Assembly: GCA_037447655.1 (NCBI GenBank)
Contig: JBBHKE010003272.1
Coordinates: forward strand, 1 to 64,000
Length of the DNA stretch: 64,000 nucleotides
Reading direction: 5' to 3'
Source of the DNA: Zygnema cylindricum
Taxonomy: Eukaryota; Streptophyta; Zygnematophyceae; Zygnematales; Zygnemataceae
Position 1 is the stretch's first letter, and each line of letters opens with the position of its first letter. Position numbers and translations under genes: made by a program. The notes below the pieces were generated by a model. It was not told the DNA's origin and ran no database searches. It saw only the letters and a list, made by a program, of their open reading frames with translations. Shown here one piece after another: positions 30,112-41,193 of this stretch.

Positions 30112-33100
30112 AGTTATGGGCCCACCCTCTAGGGTGCCCACCTTCAATGGATCTGGGTTCATCTATTGGGAAGCCATGATGATGGGAGCTTTGTGTGAAA
30201 AACGATACTGGGGTATCGTCAGTGGACAAGTGAAACGTCCATCTTCGGGAACTCCACCAGGATTTGGGGGAGTAAGGTTTTCTGCAACAACGGCTGCCTC
30301 AGCAGAGGAGGCAGATGATGGGGAGAGCAATGTGTCCGAAAAGGGAAAAGGGAAGGAGACACCTCTCACTCCTATTGCCACAGTATCGAGAGCGGCGACC
30401 GTGAAGACCGTGGAGAACGATACTCAAATGTGAGAGGATGTAAACATGGCTGCCAAAAACTTCATTCTGAGGCACCTCACCCTAGGTTTGGCCACTCCTC
30501 ATCTTCACATTTACAAGGCGGAGGAGTTGTGGGAGAGTTTAGTGGAGATTTATAGAGCTGGAACTATTCAGGAGCTCCAGTTGGCTGAGCAAAAGCTATT
30601 AAGTTACACTTACAAAGGAGGAAAGATGTTAGATAACTGTAATGATCTTTCTTGTTTGTATATGGAAATGGAAAGTGCCGGGTGGACAGGTACAATGAAA
30701 ATGAAAGTTAACACCCTTATCATGAAATTCCCAGATGAGTTCGAAAACATAGTGTACCGAGTACAGGGAATGCCTGATAGTTCATGGAAATGGAACACAG
30801 TAGTCAGGATGATACTTGTGCAGGAAAACACAATGGAGATTAGGAGAGGAGGAAAGAGCATTCAAGCTCTAGCAGCAGGAGGGGACCGATGGGGGAAGGA
30901 CCCGAAGAAACCTTATAGAGGGGAAAGAGATCATTCTGGGGGACAGAGGCCCCCAAAGGGTCTTTGTCATTATTGCAAAAAGCCGGGACACTTTATTGCA
31001 GATTGTGTCAAGCTATCAGAGCTGAGGCTCCAAGAGAACCGTGGAGGAGGTTCTTTCGGAGGAAAGAAAAAGGCACTTGTGGTTACAAAAGTGTCACGAG
31101 AAACCGAGGATGAGTCATCTGAGGAGGATGGGGAGCTTCTTCTTGACGAGAGTCTGGAGGAGAAGGAGATCCCTCGGAGGCTGAAGTGTGCCCGTGGAGC
31201 AAATCGGGAAGCTCCACAGGAAGGATGGATCATCGATTCAGGTGTATCCATGCATATGTGTCGTGATAAAGAACTCTTCACTAAGCTAAGAAAGATTCCT
31301 ACTGTAGAGATAGAGTATGGGGATGGGAGAGTGGTTACTACACATCTAGTGGGATCAGTAGATCTGAAAGTCTTAGTTGAGGGTAAGACTTCTATACTTA
31401 CATTCTCAGATGTACTTTACATTCCTCAGCTGAGTAAAACTCTTGTCTCTACGTCTGTGTTAGATGACAAAGAGTTTGATACTTTCACCAGAAAGGGAGT
31501 CTTTACAGCTAAGTATGGGAATGAAGTTTACTTCACAGCAGATAAGGGTAGCCAAGAAATGTTTAGGCTTAACCTGAGTAATGAAAAGAAGAATGCTTAT
31601 TATGTTGGTGTTCCTAAGGTGGTGATTTGGCATAAGCGATTGGGGCATGTGCATTTTGATAGGTTGAGGGAAATGAAAAAAATTGGGGTAGTAGATGGCA
31701 TACAGTTTGAGGATAATGAAATGATGGATGATTGTAGTGGTTGTGCTCAAGGTAAGGCTCACAGACCTCCCTTTCCCAAAGCCGCCACATATAGAGGTGA
31801 GAAAGTGTTAGATTTGGTCCACACAGATATTTGGGGACCTGCAAAAGTACCTTCGGTTGGAGGAAAGAGATTTATGATGACAATAACTGATGACTGGTCT
31901 AGATACTCTAGAGTCTACTTTCTGAAAACAAAGTCTGAAGCAGCAACCTACTTCAAAGAATATAAAGCTTGGAGTGAGAAATTGCATGAAACCCCCATTA
32001 AGAGGATAAGGAGTGATAATGGGGGGGAATATACCTCTAACGAGTTTGAGGAATATCTGAGAGATGAGGGAGTGCAGCATCAGAAAACTGTACCATATAA
32101 TCCGGAACAAAATGGGGTAGCTGAGAGGTTGAATCGAACACTAGGAGATAGTGTGCGAAGTATGTTGGCAGACAAGAAAATAGGAAAGAGATTTTGGGCA
32201 GAAGCAATGAACTGTGCCAACTACATTTAGAACAGAGTCCTTACCTCAGCTGTAAAGGGAATGACACCTTATGAGAGATGGGTTGGAAGGAAACCAGATA
32301 TCTCACACCTTAAAGTATTTGGTAGCCAAGTGTATAGTCTTGACACGGATAGGAAAAACTAAAAACTAGATGCCAAGGGAATACCTGGATACTTTGTGGG
32401 ATATGATGAGGATGTTAAGGGATATAGAGTCTATGACTTAGCAAAGAAAGATATCATTCTGGTCAAACACTTAGTTGTCATGGATGAAGGGAAGTCACTT
32501 GACCCCTTCAAATATACAAAGAAGATAAGGATCAGATTTGAGTCCGAAAGTGATGAGAATTTGGTAGTTCCCGAAAGGGACATGAGTGAAACTGTGATTA
32601 CAGATTCAGGGGAGATCAAAAATACAGGAGACTCATCAGAAACCTCACATACTCCTATGGATTTCGAGGAGATAGAAGAAGCGGGACAAGAACCGGTTTT
32701 CATGGACAAGGGAGCTGATGAGACAGTGAGAAGAAATCCAAGACTTCCATCTATTCCAACTTCGGAGTTTGAGGGAGGAAGGAGGAGCAGCAAAAGGATA
32801 CAGGAAAAACAAGCTGCCCATAAGGTAACTAAGCTATCGCACCTAGATGAGCCTCAGTCTTTCTTAGAGGCAGTGAATAGTCCAGAGAAAGAAAAATGGG
32901 TTAGAGCCATAAATGATGAGATGGCTTCTATCATGGAAGCAAATACTTGAGAACTAGCGGATTGCCCTCCAGACAGAAAACCTATTGGATGTAAATGGGT
33001 ATTTAAACTAAAACTGAACCCAGATAATACAATTGAGAGGTATAAAGCTCGATTGGTAGCAAAAGTGTTCACCCAAAAAGAGGGAATTGACTATGAGGAG

Positions 33101-34441
33101 ACCTTTGCTCCAGTTGTTCGGTTCCCATCGGTAAGGATTCTCCTCAGTCTGGCCGCAGCGGAAGACATGGGAATACACCAGATGGACATAAAGACTTCTT
33201 TTCTTAATGGTGAGTTAGAGGAAGAAATTTTTATGAGGGAACCCGAGGGGTTTGTGGAAGAAGGAGAAGAGAGCAAAGTCTGCAGGCTCATAAAGTCCTT
33301 ATATGGACTGAAACAGGCTCCCCGACAGTGGAAAAAGAAACTAGATGAGTTTCTCACTGATCTGGGATACATCCGGATCAGCTCAGACCATTCTATCTAT
33401 ATGTTTGAAGATGAGAATGGTGTCATTTTTATTGCAATTTATGGGGATGATCTGCTTGTGTTAAGTAAGTCTTTGGAGAATATCAATAGGCTAAAGAAAG
33501 ATCTTAGAGGCAGATTTGATATGAAGGATTTAGGGGAGGCAAAATACATTTTGGGGATCCAAATGGAGAGAGATAGGGGGAAGAAGATGATCAGACTTAC
33601 TCAGAAAGAAGTAATAGGAAATATGCTTGAGAAAATCCAGATGGAAAATACTAACAGTTGTACCACTCCCATGGACTTTAAAAAAGTAAGTGATGGGAGT
33701 GTAGAAGGAGGAGTGATGATCTTAGACGATCAGATGAGTCCAGAGGAGAGAGAGTTCATGAAGTCTATCCCTTATAGACAGGTCGTAGGAAGCTTAATCT
33801 ATTTTATGAACTGTACCAGGCCGGACATAGCGGCAGCACTTGGAGTACTCAGTAGGAGTCTTAATGATCCTAGGAAGAGAGACTGGGAGGCAGCCAAGAG
33901 AGTCATGAGATATCTGGTTGGAACTAGAGAATTATGGTTGCATTTGGGAGGGGAGCACACTGATATCACCACTTGGAGTGACGCCAGTTATGGGGATGAA
34001 CCTATGAGAAGATGCACTTCTGGATATGTTTTGTATGTGGGGGAAGGTGCTTGCTGTTGGAGCAGTAAGCAACAAAAGGTGGTTGCTCAGTCTACTATGG
34101 AGGCTGAGTATATGGCGTCTTGTTTTGCTGTAAAAGAACTAATGTGGGTGAAATCATTGTTACAAGAACAGTGATTTATGAAGGAGGGAGTGCATGAAAT
34201 CTTTTGCGATAACCAAGCTGCAATTGCAATTGCAGCCAATCCAAAACACCATTTCAAAGCAAAACATATGAACATAAGATTAAGCTTCGTAAGAGAAAAA
34301 GTTGAAAATAAAATTTTAAATCTTGTGTATAGACCTGATGAAGAAATGGTGGCTGACATGATGACCAAACCTGTGCCCTCTCCTAAACTAAAATATTGTC
34401 AAGAAAAATGCGGGATGAAAGAAAAATTAAAATTAGACTAG
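30092..34441 (+). pseudogene. gag-pol: C6 gag-pol: one 1,449-codon frame with five nonsense codons
   Basis: The whole polyprotein lies in a single frame from the LTR-internal ATG to the stop beside the purine tract. Stops interrupt at 30431 (TGA), 32228 (TAG), 32360 (TAA), 32948 (TGA) and 34172 (TGA). Domains: Gag; zinc knuckle CHYCKKPGHFIADC (30965-31006); protease DSGV (usual Ala replaced); HHCC; integrase with HTDIWGP, RSDNGGEY and EQNGVAERLN; RT with YGDD instead of YVDD; RNase H TWSDASYGD and FCDNQAAIAI. Three of five stops replace conserved Trp codons, as expected from C-to-T decay of methylated DNA. This shows the family makes Gag-Pol as one continuous ORF. Confidence 0.9.
30112..30126 (+). 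other. C6 primer-binding site
   Basis: AGTTATGGGCCCACC, one transition from the consensus. Confidence 0.7.
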
Positions 34442-34454
34442 AAAATAAGGGGAG
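34442..34454 (+). other. C6 polypurine tract
   Basis: AAAATAAGGGGAG after GACTAG. Confidence 0.8.
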
Positions 34455-35493
34455 TGTTGAAATTTATAGATTTCTAGAGTATTTTCTAGGTTTAAATATG
34501 TTTTTATAAAAGGAAAAAGAGAAAGGACTGACAGCCTGCCTCCACCTCCGCTCTCTAACTCCCATACTTGTTGTAGTCACTGAAGGTAAGAGAGAGAGGT
34601 TGATCCATGGCTGCCTTAGTTCAACAGACAACTATTTTTAGTAGGTTACTAAAAATATACTTGACGGACCAGAGATTTGATCCCGGTACCTGCGGTTCGT
34701 CAAGTTGACCGATAGCGGTCAGCTTTATCCTAATAGGCTACGACCAATGCTAAGTGCTATGGTATGTGATAGATATATACTTAGTTCGAGTTGATAAAAT
34801 TCATTTAACTAGAACTGTATACGGCGTACATAGATTCAGTTTTATAAAGTACGTCGTACGACGCTAATTCAAAACGGATACCACGCATTTTATTTCGACA
34901 TCGAAAAAAATATCGCGCAAGTATTTATTACGGCTAAGATTGCGTTTCGCATAAAATCCAACGGCGCACATCATCGCCGAAATCCCGGAGTGGTCACTTT
35001 GGCGTTTTGTGACGTGGCATGATCTGGAGACACGTGGAGAGATGACATTCGGTCATAGGAATTCCAAGGAACGTACGGACGAGTGAAAAGCGGACACGCG
35101 TCCACTTAATAGCCTTGTCGTACATAGGCCGTACAAAAGGTACATCGGCAGTAGTACTTTTGTGTACGGTACAGTAATCTGATTGGTCTGTACTACAGTA
35201 GATATGAGTTATTAGAGAGAATCAGGACTTAGAAAATTTTGGTAGGTAGTCACCTCTCCCTTTGAGAGTTTGTACAAATTGGCATTTTTACTGCCTTATA
35301 ACTTATCGGCTGGTTGGCCGTTTTCAGTGATTCTTTTTGCTACGGACTCAAAGGAGTCCAGGCTGCACGGGGTGCAGTCAAATTATCAGTTTGCCTTTTT
35401 GGGCAGAAGTGGTAGTGGCTTAAAGTGGGTTAGTTTAAATACTATCTAGTGGCTTCATGAATTCTGTAGTCCAATGGAGGACACAAAATTGCA
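34455..35493 (+). repeat. C6 3' LTR
   Basis: 1039 bp, near-identical to the 5' LTR, ending AAAATTGCA before AATAG. Confidence 0.92.
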
Positions 35494-35498
35494 AATAG

Positions 35499-37700
35499 AG
35501 TCCTCACAACAACCGTCAAAGGAATGACACCTTATAAGAGATGGGTTGGAAGGAAACCGGATATTTCTCACTTGAAAGTATTCGGTAGTCAAGTTTACAG
35601 TCTTCACACAAATAAGAAAAATTGGAAACTAGATGCTAAAGGAAAACCAGGATATTTTGTGGGATACGATGAGGATGTCAAGGGATATAGAGTCTATGAC
35701 TTAGCTAAACAAGATATCATTCTGGTAAAGGACCTAGTTGTCATGGATGAAGGAAAGTCATTTGATCCCTTTAAATACACTAATAAAATCAGAATCAGTT
35801 TTGAGTCCGAGAGTGAGGATGACTTAGATCTTCCCAGAAAAGACACAAGTAAAAACGTGATTGCAGATTAATGGGAGATCTAAGATGGAGGGGGTATATC
35901 GAAATCTCCTCATATTTCCACACACTCTGAGGAGGGAGAGGAAGAGGAGCTAGAACCGGTTTTCATGGATATGGGAGCTAATGAGACAGTACAGAGGAAT
36001 CTTAGACTTCCCTCCATTCGAACTTCGGACTTCGAGGGAGGACGGAAAAGCAACAAAAGACTACAAGATAAACAGGTTGCTCACAAGGTAACAAAGCTAT
36101 CTCACCTAGAGGAGCCTTTGTTATACTCGGACGCAATCGAGAGTCCCGAGAAAGACCGATGGGTCAGAGCTATAAATGATGAGATGACTTCCATCATGGA
36201 AGCGAATACTAGGGAGCTAGTGGACTACCCTCAGACAAAAAACCTATCGGGTGCAAATAGGTATTTAAACTAAAGCTAAACCCAAATAATACCATTGAGA
36301 GATATAAGGCTCGGTTGGTAGCAAAAAGGTTCACTCAAAAAGAAGAGATAGATTTTGAGGAGACTTTTGCTCCTGTGGTTCGGTTCGCATCTGTAAGGAT
36401 TCTCCTTAGTCTAGCAGCAGCGGAAGACATGGAAATTCACCACATGGATATCAAGACCGCCTTCCTCAACGGTCAACTAGAAGAAGAAATCTTCATGCGG
36501 CAGCCAGAGGGTTTTGTGGAGGAAAGAGAGGAGAGCAAAGTCTGCAGGCTCATAAAGTCTTTATATGGACTGAAGCAGGCTCTCAGATAATGGAACAACA
36601 AACTAGATGAGTTTCTCGCAAGTCTGTGATATATTCGGATCAGTTCTGACCATTCTATATATATGATTAAGAATGAGAATGGTGTGAGTTTTATTGCAAT
36701 TAATATGGATGATTTGCTGGTGTTAAGTAAGTTTATGGAAAAGATCAATAAGCTAAAAAAGGATCTTAGGGGCAGATTTGACATGAAAGATTTAGGGGAG
36801 GCTAAATATATTTTGGGAATTCAAATGGAAAGAGCTAGGGGGAAGAGGATAATCAGACTTACTGAGAAAGAAGCTATTGAAAATATGTTTAAGAAATTTC
36901 AGATAGAAAAGTCAAACAGTTGTACCACTCCCATGGACTTGAAGAAAGTAAGTGATGGGAGTGTAGAAGGAGGAGTGATGATACTAGATGATCAGATGAT
37001 TCCAGAAGAGAGACAATTTATGGAGTCTATTCCGTACAGATAGGTTGTAGGAAGCTTGATTTACTTTATGAATTGTACTAGATCGAACATAGCAGCAGCA
37101 GTTGGAGTCTTTAGTAGGAGTCTTAATGATCCCAAGAAGAGAGAGGGAGGCACCCAAAAGAGTCATGAGATACTTGGTGGGAACCAGAAATTTATGGTTG
37201 CACTTGGGAGGGGAGCACACTGACATCACTACTTGGAGTGATGCCAGTTATGGGGATGCACCTATGAGAAGATGCACTTTTAGGTATATGTTGTATGTGG
37301 TGGAAGGTGCTTGCTGTTGGAGTAGCAAACAACAAAAAGTGGTTGCTCAGTCCTCTATGGAGGCTGAGTATATGGCCTCTTGTTTTGCTGTGAAAGAGCT
37401 GATGTGGGTCAAGGATTTATTGCAAGAACTGGGGTATATGAAGAAGGGAGTGCATGAAGTGTTTTGTGATAATCAAGCTCAATTGCAATTGTAGCCAATC
37501 CAAAACAACATTTGAAGGCTAAGCATATGGATATAAAATTGAGTTTTGTAAGTGAAAAAGTTGAAAACAAAATTGTGAATCTGGTGTATAAGGGTGATGG
37601 GGGAATGGAGGCTGACATGATGACAAAACTTGTGCTATCTCCCAAGTTAAGATATTGTAGAGAAAATTGTCGATAAAAAGAGAAATTGAAATTAGACTAA
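35499..37700 (+). pseudogene. pol: C5 pol, 3' part (integrase end, RT, RNase H), decayed
   Basis: Continues C5 beyond C6. Integrase C-terminal region at 35524-35870. RT with MVAKRFTQKE, HHMDIKTAF and a damaged box (NMDD for YVDD, near 36700). RNase H with TWSDASYGD near 37235 and FCDNQA near 37465. Stops fall near 35869, 36590 and 37041, with frameshifts near 36240 and 37140. The final stop TAA at 37698-37700 lies beside the purine tract. Confidence 0.8.
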
Positions 37701-37713
37701 AAAACAAGGGGAA
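37701..37713 (+). other. C5 polypurine tract
   Basis: AAAACAAGGGGAA before the 3' LTR, slightly diverged. Confidence 0.65.
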
Positions 37714-38711
37714 TGTTGAAATCACTATTTTAGAGAAGTTATTTTTTTGGTCTTAATTAGGTTAAATAACTGAAATAAAAAAGCACAGCACCCTGCCTCC
37801 ACCTTCTTTCTCTAGCCCCCATATTCGTTGTAGTCACCGAAGGAGACAGAGGGCCGTGGAGCCATGGCTGCCTCAGGTCTATAGGCAGGACTAAAGAGTG
37901 ACTTAAGTCACTCTCAACAAAAAGGTTGAGTCTGGCAAGACTTGAACCTCTGACCAGCAGAGCGAGGCGTAGCCGTCACCTCTTACCGGTCTGTCGTAGT
38001 AGTCCGTTAGGATACATAGTTTTTGATAGCTTTTTAAACATTAGCATGATCATTAATTCGTTCAACGGAATAATAATAACGACATAGAAACTAGTTTAGT
38101 TTTAGTGCGTACGAAACAAATGTACGAGACATTTGTTATTTTGGACGGCAAACATTAAAAGCCGGTTTGGATCCTACAGTCCGCATCATCGCCGCGATTC
38201 CCGAAAAGCCGCCTTGGCGGTTTTTTGACATGACATGACCTGTCGACACGTGGCAAGATATTATTGGGAAGCGAGAATCTCGCGAAGCGCGAGGACAAGT
38301 CTGGGGGAGACAGACGTCCACTCCATGGCTTTGTCGTACATAGGCCGTATAGAAAGTACATCGACCCTAGTACCTTTCTGTATTGTACAGTCTTTTGATT
38401 GGTTCGTACATCAGTAGTTAGGGGTTGTGAAAAGGGTTTGGGACTTAGATGATAGAGGAGGTAGCCCACCTGACTCCTAACAAACTTGTATGAATATTGG
38501 CATCTAAGCCTATTGATAATTAATTGTCTGGTTAGGCATTTTCAGTGATTCTTTTTTCTATGGACTCCAAGGAGTCCAAACTGCACAGGGGTGTAGTTAG
38601 ATTAACTATTTGTCTCATTGGGTGGCAGTGATCCAAGTTGAAAGAGGGCTAGCCAAAAGCTATCTAGAGGCTTTTTGAATTTAATGATCCAATGGGGGAC
38701 ACAAAATTGCA
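37714..38711 (+). repeat. C5 3' LTR (D-type)
   Basis: 998 bp, TGTTGAAATCAC to AAAATTGCA. The antisense tRNA-like module near 37925-38005 has an exact B-box GGTTCAAGTCT on the minus strand. GTAC cluster 38335-38410. Hairpin GGACTCCAAGGAGTCC at 38562-38577. Confidence 0.85.
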
Positions 38712-39290
38712 CCTACACGTTAACGTTTATATACTTATTAAACCCTATATCATTTACTAATAGATCTAGACTTAATGGAGGAGTCGACTGGATACCAGCA
38801 ACATTAATTCCCCGTAGGTAACACGATCAAATCTTGGAATCGACAACCCTTTTAGTAAATGAACTACATCGCCAATTGTAATTAGCATTGTGTACGCTAA
38901 TTCCGTCCCACTTTTTTTATTTTTTATTCTCAAATAGAATTATCCACAATATTTAAAAAAACCCTAATTCCTAATTAAAATAGGCGATTTCTTCGAAAAT
39001 TTTCAAATTCCCAATTAGCGTAAACCACGCTAATTATTCGTATACGCTAAAAAAACTTACACGCTAATAACGATGGGCGGTGTACTTTACTACACGTAAA
39101 TCAACTAATGTATTACTCGTAAATCTTTAGATAGCATAGGCAGCCATGGCTCTAGCTTTTTTTCCAACTTCTCAGTGACTACAACAAGTGTGGGAGTTGG
39201 AGAGAGGAGTTAGAGGTAGATTACCTCGGCTTCTTTTTCTGCATTTCATTTTAAACCTAAAATATACTAAAAGAACCATTAAGTTCTACA
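38712..39290 (-). repeat. F 3' LTR, right piece
   Basis: Resumes with CCTACACGTTAACG and ends TTCTACA, followed by a purine-tract complement. Relative to the F 5' LTR it carries an extra 215-bp block (38868-39082). Confidence 0.75.
38868..39082. mobile_element. small MITE-like insertion in the F 3' LTR
   Basis: Absent from the F 5' LTR, where AACTAC runs straight into TTTACTACACG. Flanked by TAC on both sides (38865-38867 and 39083-39085). AT-rich, with repeated ACGCTAAT motifs in both orientations, including the perfect hairpin ATTAGCGT-AAACC-ACGCTAAT. No coding capacity. Terminal inverted repeats are weak, so the class is uncertain. Confidence 0.5.
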
Positions 39291-39312
39291 CTACCCTTAT
39301 TTTATAGTTAAT

Positions 39313-39531
39313 GTTTAAATTTAGACCATACTTCACCTTGCAGAAAAATTAGCTTAGGGGAAAGCACAGGTTTGGTCATCATATCTGCTACCATCTCGTT
39401 ATCTGGTCGATACTCTAAACTGATTATTTTGTTTTCTACTTTCTCGCTAACAAAGCTGAGTCTAATGTCCATGTGTTTGGCTTTAAAATGATGTTTAGGA
39501 TTGGCAGAAATAGCGATAACTGCCTAATTAT
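39313..39531 (-). pseudogene. pol: F RNase H C-terminal remnant
   Basis: Minus strand encodes the end of copia RNase H (ANPKHHFKAKHMDIRLSF..., EYRPDNEMVADMMTKPV). It is interrupted at 39532 by an H-type solo LTR; the adjoining piece continues at 40512. Confidence 0.75.
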
Positions 39532-40511
39532 TGTTGTTTTGAAAAGTCAGTTTCGTGCGTACGAGACAATTTGCCCGTAACTGCTAATTGGATTTAATAT
39601 GGAGGTTTGAAAAGATTCACGGATTGGGGGAGCGAACGGATTGATATAATTAAAGTGACGTAAAATACTCATTGAGTGGTGTGAACAAGCTGTGACAAAT
39701 GGACGGCGGATCGCGAAGCGATCCGATGTAAAATAAACAGAATGTTGGAATAGGCGCCGCCAGTACTGCGAAGCTGCGACGCAGTTAAGTCAACGGAGCT
39801 GCGGCTATTTGTATGATCCGTACGGACAAGCGCAGCCAGCGCAGCTGGCGCAGCTGCGGATAATATGACTAGGATATATCTCGAGTAATGATGATTGTAC
39901 GGTAGTGGTAGCTTAATAGTTGCTTAGTGGTAGCTTGGTTTCTGACATACGAAGAGTACGGTGTAAATATTATGTACAACAGAGGTTTGTCCTTTTGACT
40001 AATTAGTTTATTAGAGTAGATACAGTACGGCTGGTATGCCTCCGTACTCTGAGTATAACTTGCAGGACTTATATTATTTTATGCATCGCAGTCAAGTTAA
40101 TCAAAGTAATGGCAAACTGTTTTCTGCATCTTTGACCTGTTGGTGTGATAACTCTGATTGGTGCTTTCATATGAAACTTTGTGGAGTTATTCTATGATAT
40201 AGAATATATATGTGTGTGAAGTTTCATTGTATTCCAGTATCTCTGTAAGATTCTGTGAACAGTCTAAGTGGTTAGTTTGTGAAGCTGTCAGCTACATCTA
40301 GGAAACTCTGAAGCTTATATCTTCTAGATGCCTTGGTGGATTTGGCTGTAACTTTGGGAGGTTACAGTGTATATAGTATAATGCATATTGGTGCAGTTTG
40401 AGATCATTTTGTTTATTGTGGAGTAATCTGTGTCGTCTGAAACACAGCTGTTTTTGAGGTAGTTTGTGGGTGTTTCCGTGAGTAATCCATGGCTGAAATA
40501 TGCTATGGACA
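39532..40511 (+). mobile_element. H-related solo LTR
   Basis: Starts TGTTGTTTTGAAAAG, like C2, with GCAGCTGCG-type motifs at 39770-39870. Ends near TATGGACA after an ATG (40489) in the same place as the C2 LTR-internal gag start. Flanks share ATTAT (39527-39531 and 40515-40519) with three extra bases on the right. No internal region, so a solo LTR of a related subfamily. Confidence 0.65.
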
Positions 40512-40610
40512 ATAATTATCACAAAAAAAATCTTGCACACCACTCTTAAGGTAACCAAGCTCACCAAACAAAGACTTGACCCGCATCCATTCTTTTACAC
40601 CAGACCAAGA
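40512..40610 (-). pseudogene. pol: F RNase H fragment (middle)
   Basis: Minus strand WMRVKSLFGELGYLKSGVQDFFCDN, contiguous in the ancestral gene with 39313-39531. It ends at a sharp join to K1 LTR sequence at about 40610, where the two share only a base or so. Confidence 0.7.
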
Positions 40611-41180
40611 ACCGCCGAAATCCTCTTCCGCGATCTCGGTGTTTAATTCTGGCCGTCCGATTAAATTCACATTTAATCGTAGCCGTAATAAATACATGCG
40701 CGGTATTCGTTTCGCTAAAGAAATAAATACGCGGTATTCGTTTCTTATCCGTACCGTAATTCGTACTTTTACATTACTAGATCTATGTCTCCCGTAAAAG
40801 TGATTCAGTTAAATGAACTATCCTACATATTAATGTTTAAATAATAATCAAACCCTACATTACGTAACACTATGTATAGACTTAACGGTCAAAGCTACTG
40901 GCTACCGGCTGCTTACCGTCCGGCAGGTTCCAGATCAAATCCTGGAGGTATCACATAAAATTTTTAGTAAATAAACCCCTAATTATAAATAAACTAATAT
41001 TTATATCCCGTAAACCTCTGGATAGCCTAGGTAGCCATGGCTCTAGTTTCTTCTCCAATTTCTCAGTGACTACGACAAGTTTGAGGGTTGGAGAGAGAAG
41101 TTAGAGGTAGATTGCCTCGGCTTCTTTCTATATTTGTATTCAGACATAGAAAATATTTTAAAAGACCATTAATTTCTACA
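40611..41180 (-). repeat. K1 3' LTR, truncated
   Basis: About 570 bp of the LTR half nearest the internal region, from ACCGCCGAAATCC to TTTCTACA. It contains the tRNA-like module (TAGACTTAACGG near 40876, GATCAAATCC near 40932) and the CCATGGCTCTAGT hairpin block. The outer half is deleted. Confidence 0.75.
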
Positions 41181-41193
41181 CTCCTCTTATTTT

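Larger units (their letters stand above)
29073..35493 (+). mobile_element. C6: complete E-family Ty1/copia element
   Basis: Two 1039-bp LTRs (29073-30111 and 34455-35493) and target duplication AATAG (29068-29072 and 35494-35498) within the C5 pol gene. It has one polyprotein frame without frameshift. Equal LTR lengths and few LTR differences mark it as one of the younger insertions. Confidence 0.95.
25900..38711 (+). mobile_element. C5: Ty1/copia element with recombinant 5' LTR, split by C6
   Basis: 5' LTR 25900-26934, primer site, gag-pol 26915-29072 and 35499-37700, purine tract, and 3' LTR 37714-38711. Flanks do not match (CCACC on the left, CCTAC on the right). This fits the left end having been replaced. 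The right flank is F LTR sequence, so C5 originally inserted in the F 3' LTR. Confidence 0.75.
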
